DNA of 64,000 nt from Theobroma cacao (taxonomy: Eukaryota > Streptophyta > Magnoliopsida > Malvales > Malvaceae). The stretch covers positions 32,248,736-32,312,735 of the forward strand of contig NC_030850.1 of the NCBI RefSeq assembly GCF_000208745.1, read 5' to 3'. Of this stretch, positions 11,664 to 22,489 are shown piece by piece. How positions within the stretch are numbered: position 1 is the stretch's first letter; every line of letters begins with the position of its first letter. Under the pieces are notes generated by a model. That model saw only the letters and a list, made by a program, of their open reading frames with translations, was not told the DNA's origin and searched no databases. The position numbers and the translations under genes were made by a program.

Positions 11664-12159
11664 TTTCGGTGAAGAGTGGAGTGTGTGGTGCGGAATCTTT
11701 CGTGCAGAAAACCCTAGGGGGTTTTCCGGTCTTTTGTCCTCGTGGTCAAACAGCTCCAATTTTTTTTTAAAAAAAAAATGTAAACAGCTTTTCTTTTTAT
11801 TTCTTTTTCGTCTTTGAGAATATTTATTTTTGTGGGTTTTGGCGGGATCGTATTAGCATCTGCCCATTTTCGACCTCTCTTTTACCATCTTATATAATAA
11901 ATGGTGGGAGAGCACATAATCACCACTTTGACGGTCCGTGTAATTTGTTCAAGTTTACAACAAACATATATACCTTGCTCATGATATTATGTAATATGTC
12001 AATACTTCTTTCATTTTTGAAAAACCAAAAACATACTACTTCTGAAATAAAATAAAACAAATTAAAAAGTTTCAAGCTCCACCACAAGTAACAACTAAAT
12101 AGTCGTTTTCTTTTTATATGAGAATCTTTTCCCAGATCAGCAACAATTCCGCACCAGAA
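11664..12159. promoter_or_regulatory. shared divergent promoter region, DUF724 (-) and NFU1 (+)
   Basis: Only 496 bp separate the preferred start codons of two divergent genes, so both 5' UTRs and promoters must fit here. I see no clear TATA box well placed for either gene, as is common for housekeeping promoters. An A/T run at about 11761-11779 and a CCACAAGTAACAAC patch near 12072 are the only notable features. Whether the genes are co-regulated cannot be judged from sequence. Confidence 0.5.
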
Positions 12160-13158
12160 ATGGCGTCCATTGCAGCAACCAAAACCCTCACTTCTTCTTC
12201 TCCGCAAGCCCTGACTAAAACCTTTCGAATCCCACAATTCATATCCCAAAACCCACACAGACGGGTCCCTCATACAAGAATCCAACTGAAAACAACCGTA
12301 AAAGCGTCGAGCTCCAGCCCAAGCGCACCCACTGGCTCCTCTCCTGGGCTGTACTCCGCACAGCAGTTCGAGCTCACTTGTCAAAACGTGGACGTGGTTC
12401 TGCAGGATGTCAGGCCTTACCTGGTTGCCGATGGCGGAAACGTCGGCGTTGTGTCCGTTGCAGATGGTGTCATCTCTCTCAAACTCGAAGGTCACTTGGG
12501 TCTTTTCTCCTGATTTATTGACAATTTCGTTTCATGATTCTTGGTCTGGTTGACTTTTCTCTCTTCTTTTTTAAAATTTTTTTTTTTTATACTTATGGCT
12601 ATTTTATAGAAATTTATTTATTTCTGCTATTATGTAAACCAGTTTAGTAATAAAGCAAGGGGCAATCAGTTGGCTTTAATGTATTTTCCCACATACAAAT
12701 TACTACAATTATTCAAGTGAACTGAGACTTTGCTGCATTATATTTGATGACAGGAGCATGTGGAAGCTGTCCTAGCTCAACAACCACCATGAAAATGGGG
12801 ATTGAAAGAGTTTTGAAGGAAAAATTTGGAGATGCAGTCAAGGATATTCGACAAGTATATGATGCTGAAGAAAGGGAAACAACTGTTGAGGTGGGTTTTC
12901 TATTTAAAATAAAGTTGTCAACAGGAAAATTGTGTATCGGCTAAATTAATTTGGCATTCATAACGACAGGCAGTGAATCGTCATCTTGATATATTGAGAC
13001 CAGCTATTAAGAACTATGGTGGGAGCGTGGAAGTGTTATCCATCGAGGCCGGGGCATGCGTTGTAAAGTATACGGGGCCTGAATCCATTGGATCAGGAAT
13101 CAAAGCTGCAATTAAGGAGAAGTTCCCAGATATCATGAATATTGTCTTTACTGGCTAG
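12160..13158 (+). CDS. NFU1: plastid NifU-like iron-sulfur scaffold protein, NFU1-type, 218 aa
   Basis: The protein receives and passes on Fe-S clusters in the plastid stroma, as known for plant NFU1-3. CDS exons are 12160-12490, 12754-12890 and 12970-13158, with phases closing to 218 residues. The N-terminal ~60 residues are rich in Ser, Thr, Pro and basic residues with almost no acids, a typical transit peptide. The first NifU domain (about 70-150) has the cluster-ligating CxxC at residues 113-116 in ACGSCPSSTTTMKMG, directly after the first intron. The second NifU-like domain (about 157-218; AVNRHLDILRPAIKNYGGS, KYTGPESIG) lacks a CxxC and is the degenerate domain known in this plastid group. 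The FELTCQNVDVVLQDVRPYL and IKEKFPDI stretches point to NFU1 rather than NFU2/3, from memory of the Arabidopsis proteins. An upstream in-frame ATG at 12118 would add 14 residues; 12160 gives the better transit peptide. The first donor reads GTCACT, which is weak. Confidence 0.92.
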
Positions 13159-13523
13159 CTTCATTTTTCGCATTAGAAGCTGAAAAAGTTGATGATCTCT
13201 TCTCTGGTTTCACGAAGACTGAGATTGCTTTGCATCTGAATTCTGACGCCGGTTTGTCTATGCATGTACCATTCAGTTAATACTTATAAGATATGCAATC
13301 CCAAGGTAAAGGTGACTGCATATTTTATCTAGATGCATAGGTTATCTTTTTCATAGTGAATGAAATATATGTAATCTTGTAAAGATACTCATTTCATATT
13401 TCATTTGGAAATTTAAATCACTGTTAACATTCAATACTCATAAGATTCTCTCATCTCTGCCGTTTTACTAAGCAGCTGCAGTAAAATTTGAATCATGGAA
13501 CAGATCCTTATCAGCTCCTTAGA
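13159..13523. other. overlapping or abutting 3' regions of two convergent genes
   Basis: The NFU1 stop (13158) and the INSIG-domain gene stop (13524-13526) face each other 365 bp apart, so this stretch must hold both 3' UTRs. AT-rich elements such as AATGAAATATATG near 13360 could serve as poly(A) signals, but none is decisive. Confidence 0.5.
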
Positions 13524-14731
13524 TTAGATAGACTTCTCTGTATCAGCAGCATTAATGGTTGATTGTAGCCAGCGTGATAAACAGACAATGAATGGCGTGT
13601 AAGCAAAATAGCAGGTGACTGTCCAAGTAACTAGTCCCTGTATAGAACTCAAACTCTCAACTTCTGATGTCATAGAAGCTTCTAATTGATTAAGTTTCTC
13701 TTTAGCAAATAACTAATTACCTGTCCAAAGATCTCTACATATGCTTGTGGGTAGTACCAGAGGTGGAAGAACCTGAAAGTCAGCAAGCATCAACATTTTA
13801 GTGAAATTGTATATAGCTACTTCTAATTATTTTGTAGGTGATGAAATTATGCTTAAGAAAGCAATCTTACTTCATCAACGGAATTTCAGCTAGGGGGCAG
13901 CATATGCCAATGATGGATGCTAAGGTGAAACCCAGCCGTGTCCTGTCCAGGGAGAACCATAAAAGCTCTGCCGCTGCAAATAATATGTAGGCCTCGATGT
14001 TGTCCGCTACTCCATTTTTATACATTTCAGCACTCAGTTCGATAAATAGCACCAATGCTCTGTGTTCAAAAGATATGGTCTAAGCTATGAGGCAATACAG
14101 TTTGCAGTAATCTGAACTGATTCATGTTTAGTTTCATTGCAGTGCTTAAAACATTTCCTGTAAATCCGCAACCGTATCCTGGTTGAGATCATGAGAAACA
14201 GAATTTAGAAACTAGATAGCATTAATTGACTCACATCAGAGACCCGCCCGCTTTTTCCAGGGTCCCCTCGGGAACTTCTGAAGAAGCCTTTTCATCCAGG
14301 AAGAGTTGCAGCAACCCAACTGTGCAGTAGAACAATCCCAGCAAAGGAGGGACCTAACACCATTCCAACACATAGAAATTATCAGAAAGATAGAAAAACG
14401 AAGAGAGTCTGGACAGTAAATTAAGAGGCATAAAGAAGAGGTAACCAAGAATCCAATTTACCCATATATTCGTGTGGAGAGGACCAATGTTTATTGCCCC
14501 ACTTTGGTAGACCACGAGGTCGACCCTCGAATGAAGTCCGTCAATAAGGGGACCCAAAACGAAACCAGAACCAAAAAGCGAGAGAGAGATAGAAGGCCAA
14601 GAGTTTCTTAGACTTGTTTTGCTCTGCTTTCTTATACTGCAACAATCTATGGACCGAAAATGTTTCAAATTAACACTGTGAGGGGGTTTGAGAAGCAGTC
14701 GAGGCGAGCTTAAAGCGATGAGGTTGGTCAT
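13524..14731 (-). CDS. INSIG-domain multi-pass membrane protein, probably plastid-targeted, 247 aa
   Basis: Exons on the minus strand are 14731-14462, 14353-14235, 14059-13871, 13772-13721 and 13637-13524. All are GT-AG and phases close to 247 residues. Residues 1-50 are Ser-rich and basic with hydroxylated and Leu residues ([15 protein letters not shown]), consistent with a chloroplast transit peptide. The rest is a hydrophobic membrane domain: [16 protein letters not shown], then [67 protein letters not shown], and [17 protein letters not shown]. The [11 protein letters not shown] stretch parallels the conserved W..FDRSR.G of animal INSIG proteins, which regulate sterol synthesis in the ER. 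Plant members are, to my knowledge, uncharacterised and need not have that role. An ATG at 14833 (MDPHR) would add 34 residues; 14731 is preferred for the transit-peptide composition. It is convergent with NFU1. Confidence 0.87.
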
Positions 14732-15170
14732 GCTTATGCCCTCACGTTGGACACTTGGAGAAACACGTGCTGATCTTTTTGCTTCTACTAAAATTTCAGA
14801 TTGAGCTCTAGGTAGGAGACGGTGTGGATCCAATTTAGCGGTGGGTACAGTTTAGGATTAAATCTGAACCACAGAAGTAAATTGTAGAATTGGAGGCCAT
14901 AGGTACGCAAATACGCAAATTGATGGTGACGTGAAAGTTGAAACTGAGAGCCGGTGGCACCTTCAATCATCAGCTGCAATTCAGTTTGCAATATCTGTCG
15001 TGCTCTGCTCTGTACACTGCGCCGAGATCCTGGAGCACCTCCCTTAACTCGAGGCTCAATTATTATTATTTTTTTATTTTTTCTGCAAGAGTTGTAAGTT
15101 ACCCTGAGGCCTTGACAAGTTAGACATCGCAGGAGCCAGTGGATAGATGTCATGAATTCACGCTAATAAG
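14732..15170 (-). promoter_or_regulatory. 5' flank of the INSIG-domain gene
   Basis: Upstream sequence of the INSIG-domain gene. It is moderately GC-rich and contains a TCAATTATTATTATTTTTTTATTTT run near 15056-15080. A minus-strand open frame at 14788-15153 overlaps the first exon in another frame and has no recognisable domain. No core promoter element stands out. Confidence 0.35.
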
Positions 15171-15702
15171 AGATAAAGGTGTTATATAAATATATGTTTT
15201 TCATCACTTATTAAATATATTTTTTAAGTTGAGAATATAAATTCATAATTTATAAATTTATTTAAATTTTATTTTTAAAATTTAACGTATCCGAATCTTC
15301 ATTGATGCGTCTCATGATAAATACAAAAATCGAGATATATCTGAATTAATATAAAAATCTCTATTCTCGCATTCTAATCTTCATTAATACAAAACTCTCA
15401 TGAGAAATACAAAGATCGAGGTAGATCCAAATTAGTAAAAAAATCTCTTCTCCGTAAGTAAAAAACTAATGCAATCCAAATTAGTGTAAAAACCTCCATT
15501 CTTTATGTGTAAAAAGTCAATACAATAAGAGCATTATACAATTAGATGGAATATAATATCACACATCACTAAAAAATTGGATAAATCTTGAATATATAAA
15601 CATAAATCTTTCATAACTTATTATACATATTTTTTTAAGTTAAAAAAATGAATCCATAATTTATAAATCTATTTAAATTCTATTTTTAAAATTTAAGATA
15701 AA
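15171..15702 (+). mobile_element. TRIM-like miniature LTR element, decayed
   Basis: Two direct repeats of about 115 bp (about 15178-15291 and 15590-15702) share TTTTTTAAGTT, CATAATTTATAAAT.TATTTAAAT and TATTTTTAAAATTTAA. They flank about 300 bp of non-coding DNA that has its own short repeats (CATGA.AAATACAAA.ATCGAG and ATCCAAATTAGT). Directly after the first repeat the sequence GTATCCGAATC resembles a decayed initiator-Met tRNA primer-binding site (GTATCAGAGC). Size, repeat length and lack of coding fit a terminal-repeat retrotransposon in miniature. The ends do not show clean TG..CA and no target duplication was found. Confidence 0.45.
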
Positions 15703-16748
15703 TAACCAAAAATCCGAAGACTATAAGAACATTGGCATGGCACATTGGGAGAAGCCAGCCACATTTACCAAGCCGGAGACTGGACTGCCAGGGGAGCAAA
15801 GGACTCCTAATGAAAAAGCGTTACGAATGAAAGAGCTTGATATACACTCGGGCTTAGCTTCGCAAATATCTTAGTCATCATTGGCGTGTGAGTTTAACTT
15901 TGCACATGAATGGCCGCGGATGCAGATTCGAAGAAAGGCAGAGGAAGTTGGAAAAAAGCAAGCAACAATTTATGGCCAAAGAAATAATCTTCATCTTCCT
16001 CTCTCACACACGTTAATGTTTTAATAATAGATTCAAAATCGTAAGTTCTCCGATGGAACACACATAGTTACATTTTTAACATTCTTCTATCATTTGGTGG
16101 GGAATTATAATAAGAGACTAAAAACTAGTGAAAGGTAAGTATTAGTTCCTCACCACAAATTCTCCTGTGAAGACATGTTGATTTCATTCTCATACAGAAA
16201 TATATTTACAAGGGTCAACATAAACGTAAAATTACAAAGCAATTAGCACCTCGCCTACCAGAAAATTTTACAAAATCAAACGTCCAATTCCCAGCTAAGG
16301 AAATCAGTAAAATATGTCAGATTTTGAATTCTGATGCTTTATGCAAATCATTCAAAAAGATGTTGAGTTTTTCCTACTTGTGACTAAAAAGCTTGTATTT
16401 AGTTAAGAAAATAAGTTTAGTAGTCAAAACATGGAGCTTCAAAATCTGCTTCTGATGTACTTGGCAGATTCATAATGGAGCTGCCACGAGCCTGCCCCTG
16501 AAATCCCGCAATGTAATCAAATCCAGCCTGGTGGATTTGGAGTATCAAAAAAGCAATATCCTAACTAAATACTAGAGAAACATGGTAAAAGATACAATAG
16601 AGAATCTACATCTATAACATCTAAACTGGGACCCAGTTCAAGCATGGAAACATAACCAGCTCATAGACAACTTTTTCTTTTTTCTTTTGGAAAGGTCTCA
16701 TAGAGAACTATTACCTTATACGAGGTTAATTTGCTTGCTCACCCCTTA
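15703..16748. other. intergenic region and 3' flank of SWC4
   Basis: The part close to 16748 should hold the SWC4 3' UTR. No other gene, RNA or mobile element was recognised. Confidence 0.5.
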
Positions 16749-19700
16749 TTATAGATCTAAAGCTTTCATCTTTCTTGGCCTTTTGTGAGCTGGTGAAGAT
16801 GGAGTCTCAGATACTCTTCCAGGTCCCTAGAAATGACATCATAAGAAGAGATTACATCTAAACTAAACAAAGCACAGTGGTATTGGAAAATACAAAGGCA
16901 AGCAAATAGAAAAGATTAAAGAACATAATTGGCGCACACCTTGCGTTTCTGCTCCCTTTTGCCAGCCCTTTCACCTAAATTACAGTCAAATATGCAAGTA
17001 ATCAAAAACATATAACCAACTCATCTCAAAGAACAACTAAAAGAGATATATTACCTCCAAAACTAATGGCGTCAGGAACAAATGTTCGATCCTGATCCAC
17101 AACACGATGTGATCGCTGCACATTAACAGACTCCAAAATTTCAAGAATTGAACAATTCAAAAGGGGTTCTAATAATCAAAAGTCCATAAAACTAGAAAAA
17201 ATTATAGAAATCAGAAACTCAGATTTTCAACCTTAGGTGTGCCTGGCATATCACCGTAGGAACCATCACGGAAAGATGAACCCTCTGCCTCCTTGTATTG
17301 CAACTGTTAAAAATCACATAAGATCAATGAACTAAGCAGCACACCACCTCTAATATTGTGAACTACTAATCAATCATAATTCAGACACAACCTATGGATG
17401 TCTTTCCCAACTCAAAATCTACAACCCCAGACTCTTAACATCTTAGCTTAATTAGTACAGGTAAAATGAATGATCTGATTTATATTCAGAACTACCTATC
17501 AAACTTCTACAAAAATAAGAAATCTTTGTATATGCTTTTCATGATAAATAATAAATTCATTAAAAAAAATGGATATATGAACTATAACTAAATCACACAA
17601 TAATTTTGTTGATCTTAACAAAGTTTGGCCTTCTGTTAAAACCCAAAAATGATACTCTGTCAGGGAAACACTGGGACAGAAAATCAGACACCTCAGGTTC
17701 TAAAATAATATTCAATCCAACTCTAAGCATGTGCAATAGTGCATGAAAACCATTAATACTTGAAACTGCATAGTAAGACAAAAATCATTAATACTTGAAA
17801 CTGCGTAGTAAGACAAAGTTGCCAGTCATTCACCAAGAGACAATTTATCACTGTCTTAGTTTATCATATTGCACGTCATTCTTGTCTAAGTTGAAACAAA
17901 AAAAGACAAAGTTAAAAAGGGAATAACATATTACTATTACTAACAATCATCCAAGATATAGACAGAATAGAAGCCTAGAATGGATCAAAATGTGCCAAGG
18001 TAACTTCTGCTAAAAGAAACAAATTTTAAACATGACATGTGAAACAAACATTCATGGGTAAATACTTTCACCTTCTAATTTTTAGTCATGATTCCATGCA
18101 AGTCCATTAGTTTTCGAAATGAACAATCCATCCCAAAAGTATAAACACCGTTAACAAAAAATATAAAAGTACTAAAATGCCATTTCTTCTTTATTAATTT
18201 AAAAAATTATTATTATTATAAAAAAAATTTTGAAAAAATTAATAAAAAGTAAAATTATCCTTCCAATATTGCCACGTCATCAAACTAACGAAAACATTAA
18301 CGGTTGACTAACGGCTGGACCTATGTGTCCAACGAAAAATACTTTTTTGGGACGGGATATCCATTTTGAAACCTAATAGACCCTCTTGGAATTTCGATTA
18401 AAACTTAAGAGGATGGGAGTATTTTACCAGACATTCATTCATCCGTTTACTTTAAGGGGGAAAAAGAACTCCAAAATAGAAGCAAAATACAACTTATGCG
18501 CATTTCACCTAACTATATGAGTAAAGGAGTGGCATTCACTACATTTAAGGATTAGATATTATAAGATACAAGCACAAAGAAGACCCCTAATCTTTAGATA
18601 AATTAAAGATATGAGATACCTGTTTCTGCAGATTCAGCAAAGTTAGAATTTCTTTTCTTAATTCTAGATGCTCAGCACAAACAGCCTTTGTTGGCACCTT
18701 TGGTTTCAAATTAACCTGTAAAAAATTAGTTTAGATTTTTACAACTATTTCAAAAAGATAATTAAACTAGATTAATGAAGAATGTTCACAGGATTTAGAA
18801 TTGAATCACAGCCAAATGGATAGAAATAAGGAGCAATTGGCAATATTATTAAAAGTAACTGATAAACAGGATTAACTTTGAGTTCTTAATATGAGCAGTC
18901 ATCTAACAATGACAAAAATTATAAACAAGCACACTCAACTCGAATTATGTCTGTTTTACTGAATCTCTAGATTGTCTCCAATAAAACCATTTTCATCTGA
19001 AAAGATAATAAGACCTCATGATCTGAGAAATCATACTACGAATATACTCATAATATATATTCTGAGTTTTAATATCTGGTCATCATGCATATAATATTAC
19101 AATAACATCATCCACCAATAACCAATATAAGAATCTCTGCACAGCATCACATTTCAGGGAGCATAGACAAACCTCAAGATCTTGTAAGGTTTGCTCAACC
19201 CGCTTGATGGTCCGAAGTCCAGCAGAGGAGCTTGCAGCTTGGACCATTTGCTCAAGTGCATATGTTCTCAAATATACTCGAAGCTGAAAATTATGTAAAA
19301 GCAGTTAGCATACTTGTTTACAAGAGCAAAGAATATCCAGAAACAACCTTTGAAAAGCACACACCCTCACACACACAAACTTCCAAGGAGAGGTAACAGT
19401 TGCCTCAGATATTAATTTGACCACAAAAAATACTGGAAGAAAACAAAATGAATTATTAAAGGGGAGCACATATAATAAGTCGGATCACATACATTTCCTA
19501 AGGACAGAAGCAGCCACTTCTAATTATTTATTTATTTTATTCTTTGATCGAAACAGACAAGAGAGAAAACTGAAGACTAGATGTCACACATACCATGCGC
19601 AAGGAAGCAAGAGTAGAGGCATTATCAGCCATTATTGAAGTAGAAGGTGCAACAGCTGCAGAGGGAACTTGAACACTGGATGGAGATATAGTATCTCCAT

Positions 19701-22022
19701 GACCAATAGCCCTCTCAACACTTTCAGGACCAATATCTGATGTGACTGGCAAATCAGGTTCTTCAGCACCCTGAACAGTTCAAAACATAGAAAGCTAAAT
19801 TATTCTAGATTGTGGAAAACCCAGGTGCAATCACATATGCAAGTATATGAACCCCCCCTCCCCACCCCGATTTCTTTCTAAGTTTGAATGCAAAACTAAT
19901 CAAGTTGAAAATTTTATTTCCTTTGGTTCCAATTCTGAAATCCAAGTATGACATAAACTGACAGAACTATTAACACTCCCCTTTCGTTGGCAATTGCAAA
20001 TGCCTAAATAGCAGCTTGTCCAATTAATACTTACCTGTGCAGCCATGCGTGACTCGGCTATTCTTTTTGCTTCGGCAAGAACCTGCAGAAACAAACCATA
20101 GACCAGTCAAGATTTTGAGTACTTATTCAACCAACAAGCTCACATGCAAATAAATGCTGGGAAGGTCATATGATAAACAGCAATCATAAGTGAAAAGCAA
20201 AAGTATATACCTCGGCATCTTTCCGCTCTTGCTGCTTTGTTTGAGAAAGGACCATCGATAAAGCACGTTTGCGTTCCGTCTCTTGAGAAACATTGTAGGG
20301 TTCCTATACCGAGAGGATAATATCAGAACTATACTAAATAACAAAGGAAATGAAATAATAATCTAGAGTGATATAAATACTATAACAGCTTATTCCTGTT
20401 ACTATAAATTGCAACATAAAAGTAAATTATTCATATAAAATGCTGCTTATATAGCTACCAGACCTTAACAAGAGGATGCCCTGCAACTTCTCCAGGAGAT
20501 GGAGCCCTAGCAATCAGTATGGCTCGAGACACTACATACAGATAGTGCCATAATCATTATGAGAACCATATAACATCTCAAAAATAAATTGAAATAAAAT
20601 TCCATAGATAATGGATAAAATTATATGCAAATTCAAACCGTAGAATGAACAGAAAAGAAGTGACTTGGATGATTGGCAATAGAAAGTCTAGCAGTTGGAT
20701 AGAATACCACTATAATAGCGATCCTTCAATTCCTCCACAGTCCGGAATGTCGGGAACCTGTCAGCTATAACAATGAAGCGGAGATCAAACCGTTCGCATA
20801 AGTCAAACAGTTGGTCTGTCTCTTCCTTAGTCCACACCTAATTAACAAGGCAAAAGAAAAGCAAATTAAACTGACAAATTGAATTCATGGCGGCTCAAAT
20901 ACAGGCCCTAATTCAACAACTACTTTCACTTAGAACCAAACTGAAGCAATTAGTGGGAAAACTTAAAAATAGAGCTGCAACCTCAAGTTGATACATACAG
21001 GATCAGTTAAATACTTTTCATACTCCTCATCTGTGTATTTGATAACATCAACAGACTGCACCACACCAGACGAACAAACATGTTCAATTTCATGAACAAA
21101 CAAAGTATAAAAGAAAAAGATAAAACAAAAAAGAAATGCAGCATAAATTAATTTGTGACAAAACATAGAGGGAAAAAAGAAAAATATATTATTACCTTAT
21201 TATACTTTGCAAAGGAATAATCACCTGTCGGTGGAACACCATTTACGACTCGCACCTGTAAGGTATACAAGAGACTAAGACCTTAAAAATGCGCACTTAG
21301 TTAAGGGAGAAGTCTTTCTAGAAACAGATACTTGCCCAGTGGTAAAGTTGCAAATCATCCTTTCGTGCAGAGCTTGTGAAAGGAAGCCACTGCCATGTGA
21401 TCTGAAGAGAATTTCAACAACATCAAGAAACACGGGGCAAATTATAACTTTGACACCCAGAAATATCAAATTTAAATTATTCAACATAAAAATATTCTAC
21501 TAAGTTTTATGCTCCATATGGTTGTTGCTTATATTACTTCCTAAGATTTGAATGAAAGCAAATGCAAACTAAGATCCGTGAACCTCCAAATTTTAACCTT
21601 TGGTTCATCAAAATTTACTTTTTTTGCATTTGCATCCAAATGTACTTTATTTTCTTATTTGGAAGTAAAATGCAAGCAAAAAAAAGTAGTCTTTCAAGCA
21701 AAAGGAGTCTTAGCAAAACCTTCTCATCCGATGGTGGGCGTCGTTTCAATTGGGAGGCGTCAATTGAAGGCATAAGCGGAGCTAACCCTCCCGTAAGGGC
21801 ATAAACCTACGATTCCAACCAAAAAAAGAAGCCCTCTTTCACTCAGTGCAAGCTAAAAAATTAAAAAAGATAGAAAAACAAGCGACTTAAATTTTTTTTT
21901 TCTTTTACCTCGCGAGAAATGCCATCGGGTTTTCTCTGGGAATCTTTCTGGGGACGTGGTTTCTTCTCTTGGGTTATTGGCAACGGAGTTTTCGGCAGTC
22001 CAAGGATGTCCTTGGCGTCCAT
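16749..22022 (-). CDS. SWC4: SWC4, DMAP1-like subunit of the SWR1/NuA4 chromatin complexes, 450 aa
   Basis: SWC4 is a nuclear subunit shared by the SWR1 complex, which deposits H2A.Z, and the NuA4 acetyltransferase. Sixteen coding exons on the minus strand: 22022-21909, 21806-21720, 21401-21336, 21255-21196, 21055-20999, 20837-20708, 20531-20464, 20303-20211, 20082-20035, 19770-19594, 19283-19173, 18715-18620, 17303-17232, 17115-17055, 16974-16940 and 16826-16749. Phases close to 450 residues, near the Arabidopsis protein (about 440). It starts [18 protein letters not shown]/Myb-like domain lies at about 129-180 ([36 protein letters not shown]), followed by a coiled coil at about 195-241 ([26 protein letters not shown]). 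A C-terminal DMAP1 region spans about 300-390 ([19 protein letters not shown]), and a basic tail HKRPRKMK is a likely nuclear signal. The intron after exon 3 begins with GC instead of GT. The 1.3-kb intron between 18620 and 17303 carries repeats. Confidence 0.95.
17751..17818. repeat. 35-bp tandem duplication in a SWC4 intron
   Basis: Two adjacent copies (17751-17784 and 17786-17818) of CATTAATACTTGAAACTGC.TAGTAAGACAAA differ at one position in the core. This is a recent short duplication inside the large intron of SWC4. Confidence 0.9.
18085..18425. repeat. probable dispersed repeat in a SWC4 intron
   Basis: The intron between the exons at 18715-18620 and 17303-17232 contains a block unlike the rest of the intron: a TTATTATTATTATAAAA run, GCCACGTCATCAAACTAACG, AACGGTTGACTAACGG and GGGACGGGATATCCATTTTG. 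The style (two short conserved blocks around AT-rich filler, PuPy-rich margins) is that of non-coding dispersed repeats often found in plant introns. I found no terminal repeats that would name the family. Confidence 0.35.
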
Positions 22023-22480
22023 GGTAACTTTTCACCCCTCCCCCCAGATTTTTACTTAGGGTTCTTGCGAACCAACCAAATTTGCCACTTCTTCCTAGAG
22101 AAGCAATTGGCTTCTGTTTTCGGGAATTTAGGGCTTCGATGGGGATTCAGGGGAAAATTCTAGGGTTTTCTTCGAGCGCGAAAGCAGTAGTTTTTTTAGC
22201 AGAGCAAAAATTAACTGTAAGGTTATTGATTGGGTAACTGCCTGCTGCTCCTCCTCCAGTTCCAATCCACTACGTGTCTTTTCCGGTTTTTATCTTTTAT
22301 ACGACTACTACTATAAAATTTTGAATTTAAAAATTTCATTATATTTTTTTCTAAATATACGCTAATAAAATATGAAATACATAAAGTTTTATTTAATTTA
22401 TTAATATTTCAAAATATACCTCAATAAAAATGTAACAACTACGGCCAATATAATAATATATAAAATAATAATCTCTATAT
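22023..22480. promoter_or_regulatory. divergent promoter region between SWC4 (-) and a possible small gene (+)
   Basis: The segment next to SWC4 (22023-22290) is less AT-rich and likely holds its 5' UTR and promoter. 22310-22485 is strongly AT-rich with TATATA-type motifs (for example TCTATATATTAG at about 22472) that could serve the rightward transcript starting near 22500. Confidence 0.4.
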
Positions 22481-22489
22481 ATTAGTGGC

